A stretch of 64,000 nucleotides of DNA from Helicoverpa zea (GCF_022581195.2 NC_061458.1:6820001-6884000); one strand, 5' to 3'; shown: positions 48,330 through 59,792, counted from the stretch's first letter. Numbers and translations: made by a program. The notes: a model not told the origin generated them from the letters alone.

Positions 48330-51300
48330 TTAGGTGCAATTCATACGTAGCACTGCACATTTGGCAAATTGACAGAGTTTTGTGATTCTTCAGATTCCCA
48401 GTCAGTACTGTCATTTGGTGACGTTAACCGATTCGATGGTCCTTCTAGAATCATAAAAACGGAGACGTAATCGTATTTTTATTTAGTCTGTGTGTATTTT
48501 GTAAGAAAATAAAACCATCCGAGACATTTCTTCACTTTGCGATTTAGTTTATCAGCGCAGGAAGTATTTAGAGACTCGCATTTTCGTGAAAATAAAAGAA
48601 GTAATGTAACAAGTTAGTAAGTAATCATGGATTTGCAATGAATTACCTATAGTTGCAGAGGGAATACAACGCTCTCTTGACATCCTAAGAAACCTCTAAA
48701 AGGCTTATAACAAATAAGAACACAAAACTCATAGTTTGCTCTCGCTTATAATCACATTCCGCTATCGATAACTTACATAACATTTCTCACTATTCGCTTC
48801 AAATACCATGAAATGAATTCATTAACTGTTATGTCCATATTGAAATGTTTGAGTACAATATTACACAATATGCCGATGACGTGATTGACGTATGAATTAT
48901 AATGGCGGCGTGCAGCGTTCACAATTCAAGACTAATCATAAACGTCAAGGCAATAGAATGGCTGCACATCTGTACCGGGTTACTTCAAGGATTTTACGAA
49001 ATGAACCTCGTTTCGAGTACTTGCATCTACTTTTATCGTGACTAGGTTGTGTGAATCATCCTGTACTATCTTTGGGCTACCCATAAATCTTTCGATGTGT
49101 ATACAAAATCTTCTTTAATCTGGCTTTAAAATTTTAAAGCGTATTTTAGTTGGCTTTCCGTGTTTTAGGTTTGCACGAAAATAATTTTGCTAAATGTCTA
49201 AAGAACTAAGTATAATCGAGTCTATCGTATTATGGTCCTAGCAGCTTATCAGCGTTGGTATATTTTATGTAAATTGTTAAGTTAACACAAGTTTAGAGGC
49301 GGTTAAGTGATTTACTCTGAATGTAACGAATTTAATTATTGGTGAACTATTCTATAAATCAGTAACATCATTATTTACTTTGTATAATAACTAAACAACG
49401 CTTCTCATATTGGTTTGGGAAATTGAAACTGCCTTGCTTCCTCTTGTACCTACAATCAAAAATGTCAGGAAAATTAAATATTAAAATCGACTTGGGTAGT
49501 TAACCTCTTAATTTTTGCATGCTAAAATAAAGGAAGAAAACTAAATCTTTTAAATTCTGTCAACATAATATTTCGCTGCAAGATGTTGATTTTCCAAACA
49601 TTTATGATGAATTGCCCAGATTATTCACATAATACCAGTTTGGCATTCGCCTTCTGCAGCTTTGAATTAATATCTTTGTAGGGACGATAAATTATTCCGA
49701 CCACTGAGTAATACAATAGACTGAGTGTCTACCTATTTCTGATTGACATCCAAATCCGGGTCCAATTATGTAATGTTTATGTTGAGCGTTGAGCGTTCCG
49801 AATAATTTTGTTTGGTGAAACTAAAACATTTGTTGTGAAAACATAAACTATCAAACATGTGAGAATGTAGAATTCCTTATAAAGTGTTCGTTCGTTTTTT
49901 TCATATGTCCTAGACATGGGCAAGTCGCCGTCAAAGTTTTATCAATGTTTCTGAACGAATCGATAGCCGTCTTTAGTAACATTTTGAGGGTAGTTATAAA
50001 ATTATTAATATATATTTACCCTAAACTGGCTATTTCTTTCCAAGACCCGTTTTAATTCTTGTGAGATGGTAGTTTGAGCGGATAGGTTATCAACTGTAGA
50101 AGTCTGTAGGATATTTCTTTTTAATTCCTTTTGTTTGACTTTTATTTCTTCGACTGGCATACTTGCCTCCAGTGTTTCATTGTTATTGTGTGTATATTTA
50201 TTTTATTTAAAGATGATTGTTTTAAGTGTTGTTTTAAAACGTGCTTTCAAGAAATTGTTTCGAAAAATGTAAGTACTTACCTTAATTTTGTATCTTCGTA
50301 TGTTTGTATAGTAGATCCAGTTTGAAATATTCGGTCGTTATACTTAGCCAAATTTATCAGTGTTTATCTATTTCAATCTCATTAAGTAGTTTCCCATAAG
50401 ATTTTCTAAAGGCAATTAATAAAATCCCTTAATGGGCGGATGTTTTAACATCATTAAGGAAGGTTCTATTCTGCCCTTGCTTATAACAAGTACACGGCCA
50501 GTTGCTTAAGCTATGAGTACCTTGGGGTGTGACTGGCTTGATGTGACTGACTTCGAAGCTATTTTTAAATCTGGAGTTAAGTAAAAAGGTTTTTCTACTG
50601 TGTAGGTACAAGTAAATCGATTGTACTAATGACAGACTACCACTTGACGTTGGTTCTCCCTTTCTGCTCTTGTCAGCCATACATTACCTATAATCTGAAC
50701 ATTACTTTCAATAGTCATTGCCAAATAGTTGCTTTGTTGGAACAAAGTACCTTCATTTCTTAGTATTCCAACTAACACTTATATGTCAAACCAGCAAATA
50801 AGTAGGTGCTAAGTTATTGCTTTAAAAATTCGCGTGGTTCTAACATGAAAAGAATACTCGTATCACGAGTCCTCTGCTTATCCTGCAGTTTCCAAAATTT
50901 TCCGAATTTCGTCGATTCGTTCGAAGTCGTGAACCGGACATATTAATTCCGAACAAGGAAATAATTATCGTTTATTAGATTCTTGTCCAAGCAAAGTCAA
51001 TGTCACGTTTCACCAGTACATACCTACATGTACCCACAATACAAGTACTCTTCAAATAGGGCATACTGAATAAAACCAGATATTGTGAAACTGGTTTCAT
51101 CCAGTTACGGTTCTTCACACTTTGCCGATTCCAACGTGAGTGAGCCAGGATCAATAGTGGGTAGTCAATGAGAATATCGACCGGTGGCGGCCTTTTGAAA
51201 GCCTTGGCGAGATATTAATCGGAATAAAATATGGCTACTTTATTCTTTTCACCTTCAGTATTATATCTGTAGCTTTGATTATGATGCTTAATGACTTATT

Positions 51301-51378
51301 CAATGTTCTTATCTGACATAATATGATGCATTTTAATAAAAATATCGTTCATGGTCTTACATTTCGAATGAGTTGGTT
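48330..51378. other. Intronic stretch without recognisable elements
   Basis: AT-rich, chance frames only (50131-50325, 50429-50680). No repeat or promoter that I can support. Confidence 0.4.
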
Positions 51379-51383
51379 AGGTA

Positions 51384-51581
51384 TGTAGTGTTCGCCCTAC
51401 CTGTGTCTCTGTAATTACCATCCGATAATTAGGATATCGGCTCGCTTGCCCACATAACGTCTTACTCCCGTGCCACACACTCTCCCGGTTTCCCGCCAAC
51501 TGGCCATAGAGTATAGTGTGCACTCTCCGCGTCTATGCGACAACGAGACGACAGATATCGGTGATAATACAGTACACTACA
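51384..51581 (-). repeat. 3' LTR of the minus-strand element
   Basis: Starts TGTAGTGTTCGCC and ends CAGTACACTACA, with 8-bp terminal inverted repeats TGTAGTGT/ACACTACA. It reads identical to the other LTR. Confidence 0.9.
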
Positions 51582-51592
51582 TCCCTTCCTTT
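51582..51592 (-). other. Polypurine tract
   Basis: AAAGGAAGGGA on the minus strand directly abuts the 3' LTR, as expected for plus-strand DNA priming. It sets the orientation of the element. Confidence 0.75.
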
Positions 51593-52354
51593 GTTTAGTA
51601 AAAACAAATTAAACTCCGTCACTTTGCCGACATCAATAACCAGTCTGGTGATCAGTCGATGGACACCGATATCCCGCCTGTTAGTCCATGTGGAATCAAA
51701 CAGTCTCAAATATTGCTGCACGTTCAGCCAACGAGCACTCATCTTGCACTAGCGGCAAAATCAAAATGAATATAAAAATAGATAAAACCAAACTGTACCT
51801 GCCTATTAATGGAATATAATAAATCTTCATACTCCCAGTGGTTTCCTCACATTTTACTCTAGCTACCTACTCCTTTCCCTTTTCCTTCAAATGACCAAGT
51901 ATTGCCTTTGCCCTTGTCGGGCTTTGACTGAATAATTTTACTTCACTTACTTGTAAAACAGTTTCAGAATGCATTGTCCCAATGTAAGAATTTTATTTCT
52001 AGCTTCAGAGTTGAAACAATAATGATGAAATGAAGTTTTTCCTGACGCTTCGTACTTGCGATTAAAGCCCCGTAATGACTTTTACGTGCATTTTACTAGC
52101 GTAGCGTTTGCTAGTGTTTTATAAACAACCGGACAACTTTGAAATGTCACTACAGTCGAATCGTTTTACACTGACGATTTATGGAAATTATTACCTTTAC
52201 CTTTTACTCACACATTACCTTACCATTACCACTTTCAATAACCTTACCAACAAGTTACCGCCGCGCCGTTTAAAGCAACCTTTGAGTGTTACTCAAGGAC
52301 TCCACGACAGTGGAACGTGACTTTTAAGTCCATGCCAGGCCCTGCCATTTTATA

Positions 52355-52744
52355 CTTGCACACAACTTATACGAATCCTCGCGAACCTTGCTGTTCGCAC
52401 CTCGTAAAGCTGTACAAGACTTGCACACAACATATACGAATCCTCGCGAACCTTGCTGTTCACACCTCGTAAAGCTGTACAAGACTTGCACACAACATAT
52501 ACGAATCCTCGTGAACCTTGCTGTTCGCACCTCGTAAAGCTGTACAAGACTTGCACACAACATATACGAATCCTCGCGAACCTTGCTGTTCGCACCTCGT
52601 AAAGCTGTACAAGACTTGCACACAACATATACGAATCCTCGCGAACCTTGCTGTTCACACCTCGTAAAGCTGTACAAGACTTGCACACAACATATACGAA
52701 TCCTCGCGAACCTTGCTGGTCGCACCTCGTAAAGTTGTACAAGT
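52355..52744. repeat. Minisatellite, 6 copies of a 65-bp monomer
   Basis: Monomers start at 52355, 52420, 52485, 52550, 52615 and 52680 with the consensus CTTGCACACAACATATACGA, ATCCTCGCGAACCTTGCTGT, TCGCACCTCGTAAAGCTGTA, CAAGA. The second and fifth copies share a variant (TTCACACC), hinting at a 195-bp higher-order duplication. Because 65 is not a multiple of three and no stop occurs in any minus frame, overlapping minus-strand open frames of 130-145 codons arise automatically. I do not call them genes. Confidence 0.93.
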
Positions 52745-52773
52745 TCTCGCCTCTCAGGCATATAGGTACATAT

Positions 52774-53110
52774 GATAGTTTTACTATCTAATACTTTCGC
52801 GCAACCTTACGATTTCTCACGGACCTTACTGTTAGCAACAGTGGAACGTGCCTCGCAAAGCTTTACGAATATAAATATAATAGTTCTACTATTTAATACT
52901 TTCGCGCAACTTTACGATTTCTCACGGACCTTACTGTTAGCAACAGTGGAACGTGCCTCGCAAAGCTTTACGAATATAAATATAATAGTTCTACTATTTA
53001 ATACTTTCGCGCAACTTTACGATTTCTCACGGACCTTACTGTTAGCAACAGTGGAACGTGCCTCGCAAAGCTTTACGAATATAAATATAATAGTTCTACT
53101 ATTTAGTACT
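52774..53110. repeat. Minisatellite, about 3.2 copies of a 105-bp monomer
   Basis: ATACTTTCGCGCAACTTTAC begins near 52791, 52896 and 53001, with a fourth partial start near 53106. Each monomer continues GATTTCTCACGGACCTTACT, GTTAGCAACAGTGGAACGTG, CCTCGCAAAGCTTTACGAAT, ATAAATATAATAGTTCTACT. Since 105 is 35 codons, the + strand shows a 35-residue repeated frame (52772-53146) that I treat as a by-product. Parts of the monomer align with the 65-bp minisatellite. Confidence 0.92.
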
Positions 53111-53146
53111 GCCGTACGATCTCTAGTTTTTCAAACATGTACATAA

Positions 53147-54235
53147 ATACATAGTAATTATGATCACACAAACGTACGTACCCGGTTGACTTCCGCAGTG
53201 GGCCCGTGAACTAGCAGATTTCTGCCAGTACCTACACATACATAATGACTAAAAGTAGAATTATAGTTCAGAAGTTTTTTTTATTGATAACAACATAACA
53301 CAATAATTTATACGGTTGTACCTAAGTGGTAAATTGTGTCTACAAATGAAATACCTTTGTATTTCCAATCTGCTTTTCAACGTGTCTAGGTGCCAGTATA
53401 CCTATTATACCTACAATGTTTAAAACTTAAACGGTCGAAACGCAGCTCTCCTGACGGAAAAGATATCTCGTTTACTCATGTTGTATCGTTAACTATTCTA
53501 AAAATTGTACTACTAGGGGAATTACATTTAATCTCGATGACAACAGAGCACTAACAGTTTAGTGCACTACTAATGTGTTAAGGTAGGTATTCCTATCAGA
53601 CTCGGAACCAACCTACCTAGCAATCATGTTTACATAGTTACAGATCGCTTAGACCAGCCACCGTTCACATCTAATTTGACACCCCATTGCAAAATTATTT
53701 AAATTATTACAAATGAAATTAATAGCAAATGCTTAAAGCATAATATGAATCAAACTCAACTAATTTTGGTAACAGTTTCCTTTTATTAATTGAGAGTGGA
53801 ATATTTCAAAGCTTTATTCCTTATCTCAGCATTGCAACAAGTAATCTGGTTTTCAACCGTATGGATCAGCGCTGGCACTTGCATGCTTCTGCAGATACAC
53901 TCTCTAAAAGAATTCTGATATACCTAAGCTTCGAGCGTTCATGAGTGTCCAGGGGCGCAATTCTACAAATTTAACTTTAGTGCTATGTGTACGTTACGAT
54001 TATAACGTAGGCACCTATAAAGCCGTTGCTTTATAGTTACGTTCAACTTATCAGATTTTAGGATTTTAGTTAACAACTACGTCGTGCAACGAAACGCGCT
54101 TTGACAGGTGTCATCAGCTTTGTAATCTGTAGCTGTGACATTCAGTGAAACGACAAAACACAAACAAACACCTTAACATAGAATAGAATCCATCAATAGA
54201 GACTCTCAACTACTGTTCCTCCTCCTTTCATCAAA
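53147..54235. other. Retroelement interior without recognisable genes
   Basis: AT-rich and stop-dense. No domain, repeat or terminus that I can support. Confidence 0.4.
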
Positions 54236-54590
54236 GTGAACAGCAACTCACAAACAGCGCTCCCGTCGATGCACAATTTCCCCTGTAGAAACGATCGCCG
54301 ACCCCTCTACAACGTCCGTCCACCTATAGATTGGCCGCAGGATTCCCAATTCATGCGCCCACCAACGCCGAATAGAAACCTAGAACCTATGAAGTAGGTA
54401 CCTACTTAGTGAACAACCAAGCGCCGCATATAAAATGCAGGTGCCACAGGACCCAGGCAGCTCGGTGCCGCTGCTTTGAAAATTTCAAGAAACTGTTCAG
54501 TCAGCAGGCATCTCCAGGTTTCACAAGTGGGTGGCAAAGCAACAACAACAATCAGTATGCCAAGAACATTTGTAGCCAACAACTGAGAAG
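54236..54590 (+). other. GC-richer, gene-like segment inside the retroelement (antisense to it)
   Basis: Composition rises and a pyrimidine tract ending CTCCTTTCATCAAAG precedes a frame that encodes NSNSQTALPSMHNFPCRNDR, RPLYNVRPPIDWPQDSQF, MRPPTPNRNLEPMK. It meets a donor-like GTAGGT at 54390. After 47 bp ending AAAATGCAG, the same phase reopens (CHRTQAARCRCFENFKK, LFSQQASPGFTSGWQS). A second + frame here (GPRQLGAAALKISRNCS) resembles a mitochondrial presequence, and the minus strand is also open (TEQFLEIFKAAAPSCLGP). The proposed intron is shorter than usual for insects and I cannot decide which frame, if any, is real. No family is recognised. It may be a captured host gene fragment. Confidence 0.3.
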
Positions 54591-56139
54591 GCTACACATT
54601 GTACCTACTTCAAAAGATAGATGTATTAATCTCAAATCAATAAATGGATTCTATTTCATGTCTTGGTTATGTTATTCTCCCAACAACTTTCTATGTAAGT
54701 TTATTTAGTTTACACTTATAATTCTTGTTGGGCACTGCAATACTGTAAAGTATAATTTACAAATAAATAGCAATATTACAATGAGGGCTACTCTGTTAAA
54801 CTGCACCAATGTCAGTCAATTGTGATACCAATTAAAATCCACTCGAGCCTGAATCTTGAAGGTTATATTTTAGAAGCACAAGCAATCACCAAATTATGAA
54901 ATCTAAATCATTAGACAGTACCCAGAGTAAGTATCTATATTGAAACTCCTTCCATGTTTCATTCTTATAAGATTTTGTCACAGATGTGAAACCCCAGTTA
55001 GGTAAATAAAGCAGCATTGTCCCAACAAATCTTAATGGGAATTAATTAAAGTACAAAAATGCTCCATTGCTTAGTTCCTTAAACTTTTGGTCTAAGAGTT
55101 TCATATTCACCTAAAATACTCAAATTAGGATTATGAGTTAGGATGTTTACCAAAGATTCTATCTATTGAATACTAAAAGTTTTGATCCACATTTTCCATC
55201 TAATATTGCTGTTTGGTACTGTTTTCCTGTTCTGCATCTTCTGAGATATCTCTGTTGTAACATAACAACCTCTTTAATACTGCAAAACAAACTAAATTAA
55301 AAGGATTAGAATTATATTCAGGGTGACTGAGCAACCGTTATAATTAACATTAACTAGATAGGCAACCCACTGGAAGCGTTGACGGGTTGGAATGTTGTAC
55401 ATATGTGCATACATACCAGTACAACTGGGTAAGTACTTCAACATGCATAGTCCAACTTACAATGGTCCTTCAATGTGCTATTTGTTTAACTAAATACCTA
55501 GCACATGTTTGTCATTTATAGAACAGTTGACTAAAGGTACAAAACCACCAGTTTGTTCTTGTAATATCCACTATATTGTAAGCAAGTCTCTTGAAGTAAG
55601 TTGGTACCAGAACAATGTAGCAAGTAAGTAGTTAACTAGACTCTGGGAGGGAAGCTAGGTTTGGAAGCTTATATTATCCAAACCACCAGCACAGAAAATC
55701 TGAAATTAATCAAGATTTAAAGAAGGTACTCGTCCAGATTAACTTCCAAATACTTAAAATTACTCAATTCAAAACAGATTATTTAGTAGAAATAACTACT
55801 TAATTATTGTAGTAGGGAGTCGCTTACAAACTCAAGGTACTTATAATATTATGCACTCAGTTCACCAAATATTTCACTATATTACAAGTTACAAATTAAT
55901 TTGAAACTTTCAGTCATAATTGCATTCCCAGTTATTATTTCTTTTGCTTTATATAACTTGGTTTGTTTAATTTATTAACTTCTTAAAATAGTTTGTATAA
56001 TAATTTTCTCTTATAACTTCCTAGTTCAACTTGCATTGTATAACTTTCTCAAAGTCAACCCAAAAAATATTGTAAACATTTCTTTTTCATGTTATTATCG
56101 TATGTATCAATACATACAAATTGTAACACCTATTATGTT
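54591..56139. other. Retroelement interior without recognisable genes
   Basis: AT-rich, stop-dense on both strands, with no reverse-transcriptase or integrase motifs. Confidence 0.4.
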
Positions 56140-56285
56140 TTTAAAAGAGTAACCATGGAGTTTCTTGCCCGTTCCTCTCCATAGGAAGCTACTTCCGGAA
56201 TGGGCAACTAGAAGCAAACTTATTTATAATTTTGATGTTCGTAAGTGCTTGTAAAGGCCTACATGAAATAAATGATTTGATTACT
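56140..56285 (+). mobile_element. Non-LTR retrotransposon 3' end nested in the LTR element
   Basis: The segment AACCATGGAGTTTCTTGCCC, then GTTCCTCTCCATAGGAAGCT, then GTTCGTAAGTGCTTGTAAAG, then CCTACATGAAATAAATGATT has the composition and order of a retroelement tail that I recognise as widespread in Lepidoptera, ending with a polyadenylation signal and short AT-rich tail. Target duplications were not found. It was carried into this locus as part of the LTR element's interior. Confidence 0.6.
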
Positions 56286-56449
56286 TTTCACACTTTTATA
56301 GTCAATGGGAACCAAAGATTATTTACTTTATGATAGGAACTAGGAACACAATGTAATTTATCTTTCATAAAGGAAATTACTCCCACGACAGATGTTTGGC
56401 TGTATGCTGTAATCATAGCCATCATGTAGCATCACAGCATTAAAACGAT

Positions 56450-56860
56450 TTACTGATTCGCACCAATCTTAAAACAAATGAATGTTCTATGTTCAATTGG
56501 TGAAAAATACATGAATTTCATACGCAATGTGATATTATGATACAGGCTTTCTGGAAAACCCTTATGTGATGAATATACAGTACAATTACTAACGTACAAC
56601 TTACTTATATGCTTCAAAGAACACACAATTAAACTTTCCAAGTAAAACCTAGACATGAGCACTGGTGTGAGATTCTTTAAAGTCTCATACAATAATTTAT
56701 AGTCGAGTCGGTGACTGGATACCATACTAGCATCCTTACTAGAAACTTTAACTTGCACGTTCTTTGGACAGACGGCCAATTTGTTCAGATTTCGGCTGTT
56801 TAGGGGGACTTCTAATCCGCAAACTGAACTTACCATACCTGCCCCTTCCTTTCTTTTCAA
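56450..56860 (-). CDS. Open frame after the leader of the LTR element, unassigned
   Basis: On the element's sense strand, 136 codons are open starting about 65 bp after the primer-binding site, where gag would normally lie. The frame opens with TTG; the first ATG is codon 9 (GAGMVSSVCGLEVPL), and that ATG is followed at once by GTAAGTTC, a perfect splice donor, so the frame may straddle an exon end and not be a translated unit. The content (Ser-, Leu- and Lys-rich, LDYKLLYETLKNLTPVLM) shows no capsid major-homology region, zinc knuckle or protease. It could be a decayed gag, captured host sequence or chance. Confidence 0.22.
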   Translation of the reverse strand: MKRKEGAGMVSSVCGLEVPLNSRNLNKLAVCPKNVQVKVSSKDASMVSSHRLDYKLLYETLKNLTPVLMSRFYLESLIVCSLKHISKLYVSNCTVYSSHKGFPESLYHNITLRMKFMYFSPIEHRTFICFKIGANQ

Positions 56861-56913
56861 TTCAAAAGAAATAATGTTCGCTACTTACAGACACGCCGCC
56901 AATATCATATTTT

Positions 56914-56925
56914 CACTCGTCGCCA
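56914..56925 (-). other. Putative primer-binding site
   Basis: TGGCGACGAGTG on the minus strand, two bases inside the 5' LTR. TGG is the complement of a tRNA CCA end. Which tRNA it matches was not determined. Confidence 0.55.
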
Positions 56926-56927
56926 AA

Positions 56928-57125
56928 TGTAGTGTTCGCCCTACCTGTGTCTCTGTAATTACCATCCGATAATTAGGATATCGGCTCGCTTGCCCACATA
57001 ACGTCTTACTCCCGTGCCACACACTCTCCCGGTTTCCCGCCAACTGGCCATAGAGTATAGTGTGCACTCTCCGCGTCTATGCGACAACGAGACGACAGAT
57101 ATCGGTGATAATACAGTACACTACA
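56928..57125 (-). repeat. 5' LTR of the minus-strand element
   Basis: Same 198 bp as the copy at 51384-51581 with no difference seen. Target duplication AGGTA follows at 57126-57130. Confidence 0.9.
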
Positions 57126-57130
57126 AGGTA

Positions 57131-59550
57131 TACCATTATTTTTATTTTTGTATATTGTCCGTAATGTGAATGGTGGGCACACATAGCCAATTGGCTGACA
57201 CCAGATGTTCCTAGTAATCGTTAGTTTTTAATAAGCCACGTCCTTTGTTAATTGTTATTTCCGTATAGGGATCTGCACAACGCTAATTAATCCCGCAGTC
57301 GGGTAATTGCGAGTTTTTTAAATTGTTTTGCACATGTTTTTGATTATGTCACTTTATGTCACGTTGTTTTTTCTAGAAACCGGGATCAGGGCATCATTGT
57401 TGCCGTGAGAAAGTTTACGTTGATTGTTCTTATTAAGTTAAATTGTTCATACTTGTATATTTATAATAACCTAAGGCATCAAAATATATACACAAACATA
57501 ACGTAAGCCTCTCGTCTTTTGAAGTTATGAAATGTAGACGAAAATGTTATGAAGGCAAATAAACATTTGAACAATTCTCGATTCCCGTTAAACCATTAAA
57601 AATATGAAATAATATAAAAAGCCTAACAGAACTATTTCAAGGCGTTGCTCAGTTGAATTATGATAATATTTATATAACACGCGTGCATAATGGTGTTTAT
57701 TATTAGAAAATTTGCAATTTAACGCATAAAGAACCCCAAGGTTTGGTATCAACGTTAGACTGGACGTTTGCCAATTTTCACCAGCCCGTCTGGACATTAC
57801 AATGATCTCTGTTTATTTTTGTTAACCGTACCGTTTTAAAATCGCAAATCACAGCGGTCAAATCGCAGTTTGAGTTAAAAGAATTTTCCCATCACTCAGA
57901 TGGGAGATTCAATTTTATTCGGCAATATATCGGTGAAGTTTATATCCGCAAATAGTTTTGAACCAATCTTTTTCCTCAAATTGCTAACTATCAGCTAACA
58001 GTTTTGCTTAGAATAGAAAAGATCACGGTTTTAGAGAATTTGAGCTATAATAAACTTGCGATAATTGTTTTAGTGTAGTGTGCATATGACTCCTTCAACC
58101 TTCAGTTACCCAGAATTTGATTCGTTTATGAAACGTCTAGTGCTTCTGTAATACTAAATTCCTTGCATTCCCGTGTTTTGTTGTAATAACGAGCATTCCT
58201 GGTGGTCTGGGTTACTTCTGGAATACGTTTTAATTGTTCTCACTTTTGAAATGATACTTACATATTTTTTTATCACCGACTCTCATAGTACCTAATAATT
58301 TGGCAACTGTGATTTTTACAATAACTAATAGGTACATTATTGGTAACTATTGTGCATAGAGGACTCCCACTTAGTGTAACCTCTGCAGTTAGTTTTAACC
58401 ATTGAATATAACAATTCTGATGTAGCCACGCCAGTAACAACGAGGTCAGCTATTGTCACCATCTACCATGGCTAACTTGTCAGGGCATGGCGTTCCCACG
58501 ACGAGGACATCAATGCATGGGTTGATGGTGTATTACCAATTCAAACATACTTGGTTTACTATCAATTATTACCATTGGCTGTGGCCTTGCATGACTTCCT
58601 TAATTACAATTATATAATGTGGTTAAGTGTTGGTATGATATAATTTAATGCTCTGTTTCTTGTCCGTATGTCTAGTAGTACTTGCGTTCTTTGCTGGTAA
58701 ACCTGCGGGTATCCAGATTGTAATTTATAATTAGATTACAGTATCGCCATCTAATCGGTCTGTGCTATTTTTGTTAACCATCATGTTAAAATAAGTAAGC
58801 TTATCTAATCGTACATAACAATACTATTAGTCTAGCAATAACATTATCTCCCTGCTTTGCATAACAGAAAGCTGTGTAAGCTCTGACGTCAATGTGTGAT
58901 CGAACACTCTCTAATGGTTCGATGTGTCCTCTTCATTTCTCTGTGTTTCTAACGTTTCATAACGTTGACAAAGACGGCAAATTGAATATGATTCAAAATG
59001 CCGTCAAATCAAAATGTAATGTGGCAATCCTTAACTTACCAAACAAACGAATTCTATGTAAAAGCAATGTAAAAAATTCAGTGGTGTACAATATACAATT
59101 CTTGTTCGATTGTCTTGTCTCCTACAGGCCACGCTATTTGTTATGTATGAATGCAATACACGGGGGCCGACATCCGTTGACGTCCAACTGTTTTCAGTTA
59201 AGCCACGACGAGCATATAACAAAGCCGTCTTCGAACAGATCATTTGAATTTGAAAGACGCGTTTGACTGAAGAAAATAATGTGCTAATTTGCTATACTTA
59301 TCAAGTTCTTGTACTCCAATGTTGTGTTCAAGTGTGTGTCCAATGTTATTGGTGTATGCAAATGCCGGGATAATGGATCGCTCACGTCTGGGACTTGGCC
59401 GTTGTTCGCATTGTAAATGTGGAGTTTCCTGAATATGGAAATAGGTGGAAATGAATGCAAATTACGGTAACGCGACGGACTATTACGAAGGGCTTTCGCA
59501 GTGCGGGGTCGGTCCCCATAACATCGCAATAAGGTAACGGGAGAGGTGCG
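57131..59550. other. Stretch without recognisable genes upstream of the 59.6-kb promoter
   Basis: AT-rich overall. A slightly GC-richer patch at about 58430-58550 and another around 58880-59270 (with TGACGTCA at 58884) might be regulatory DNA of the nearby promoter. The open frames in it (57588-57797, 58892-59266) show no domain. No repeat is recognised. Confidence 0.35.
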
Positions 59551-59792
59551 TGTTCAGTCGCCACCCACCGCTGCGCGAGGCGTGGTGGCCGGCGCCACGA
59601 ACGCCGCTCAGCCAGTCAAATAGTCACCGTCGCGTCGGCACGGCCGTGTGTATTGAAAACTCGCACCGGCTGCCTGCCGGAGTGCGCCAAAACACTCGTT
59701 CGCGCGGCTCACGTTGGCGATTTGCCTCAACTGTCCTTACTCACAAGTCTCCTTATAACCTGTGTCTGTAAAGTGTCTGTGCACGCGCTTCG
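59551..59792 (+). promoter_or_regulatory. CpG-rich putative promoter and 5' UTR
   Basis: Strong local GC/CpG enrichment (GGTGGCCGGCGCCACGAACG, CCGTCGCGTCGGCACGGCCG, GTTCGCGCGGCTCACGTTGG) contrasts with the flanks. The segment leads into the ATG at 59793, and an in-frame TAA at 59769-59771 closes the frame upstream. The open frame through 59550-59771 lacks an ATG. No TATA box is seen, so a TATA-less promoter is likely. The start site was not located. Confidence 0.5.

Larger units (their letters stand above)
51384..57125 (-). mobile_element. Young LTR retroelement without gag-pol, minus strand
   Basis: Two 198-bp direct repeats (51384-51581 and 56928-57125) read identical base for base, begin TGTAGTGT and end ACACTACA. 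They are flanked by the 5-bp target duplication AGGTA (51379-51383 and 57126-57130). On the minus strand the 5' LTR is followed two bases later by TGGCGACGAGTG (primer-binding-like), and the 3' LTR is preceded by the polypurine tract AAAGGAAGGGA. Identical LTRs mean very recent insertion. The 5.35-kb interior has no capsid, nucleocapsid zinc-knuckle, protease, reverse transcriptase or integrase frame on either strand, so it must be mobilised by another element (a LARD-like configuration, probably Ty3/Gypsy or BEL). It carries two minisatellites, a gene-like segment on the opposite strand and an older LINE tail. Confidence 0.88.

Noticed and set aside
52324..52761. Overlapping 145- and 130-codon minus-strand frames
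   Set aside because: They are a by-product of a stop-free 65-bp tandem repeat cycling through the three frames. No start context, domain or non-repeat sequence supports a gene.
52772..53146. 124-codon plus-strand frame with a 35-residue repeat
   Set aside because: It follows the 105-bp minisatellite exactly and lacks a convincing start or homology.
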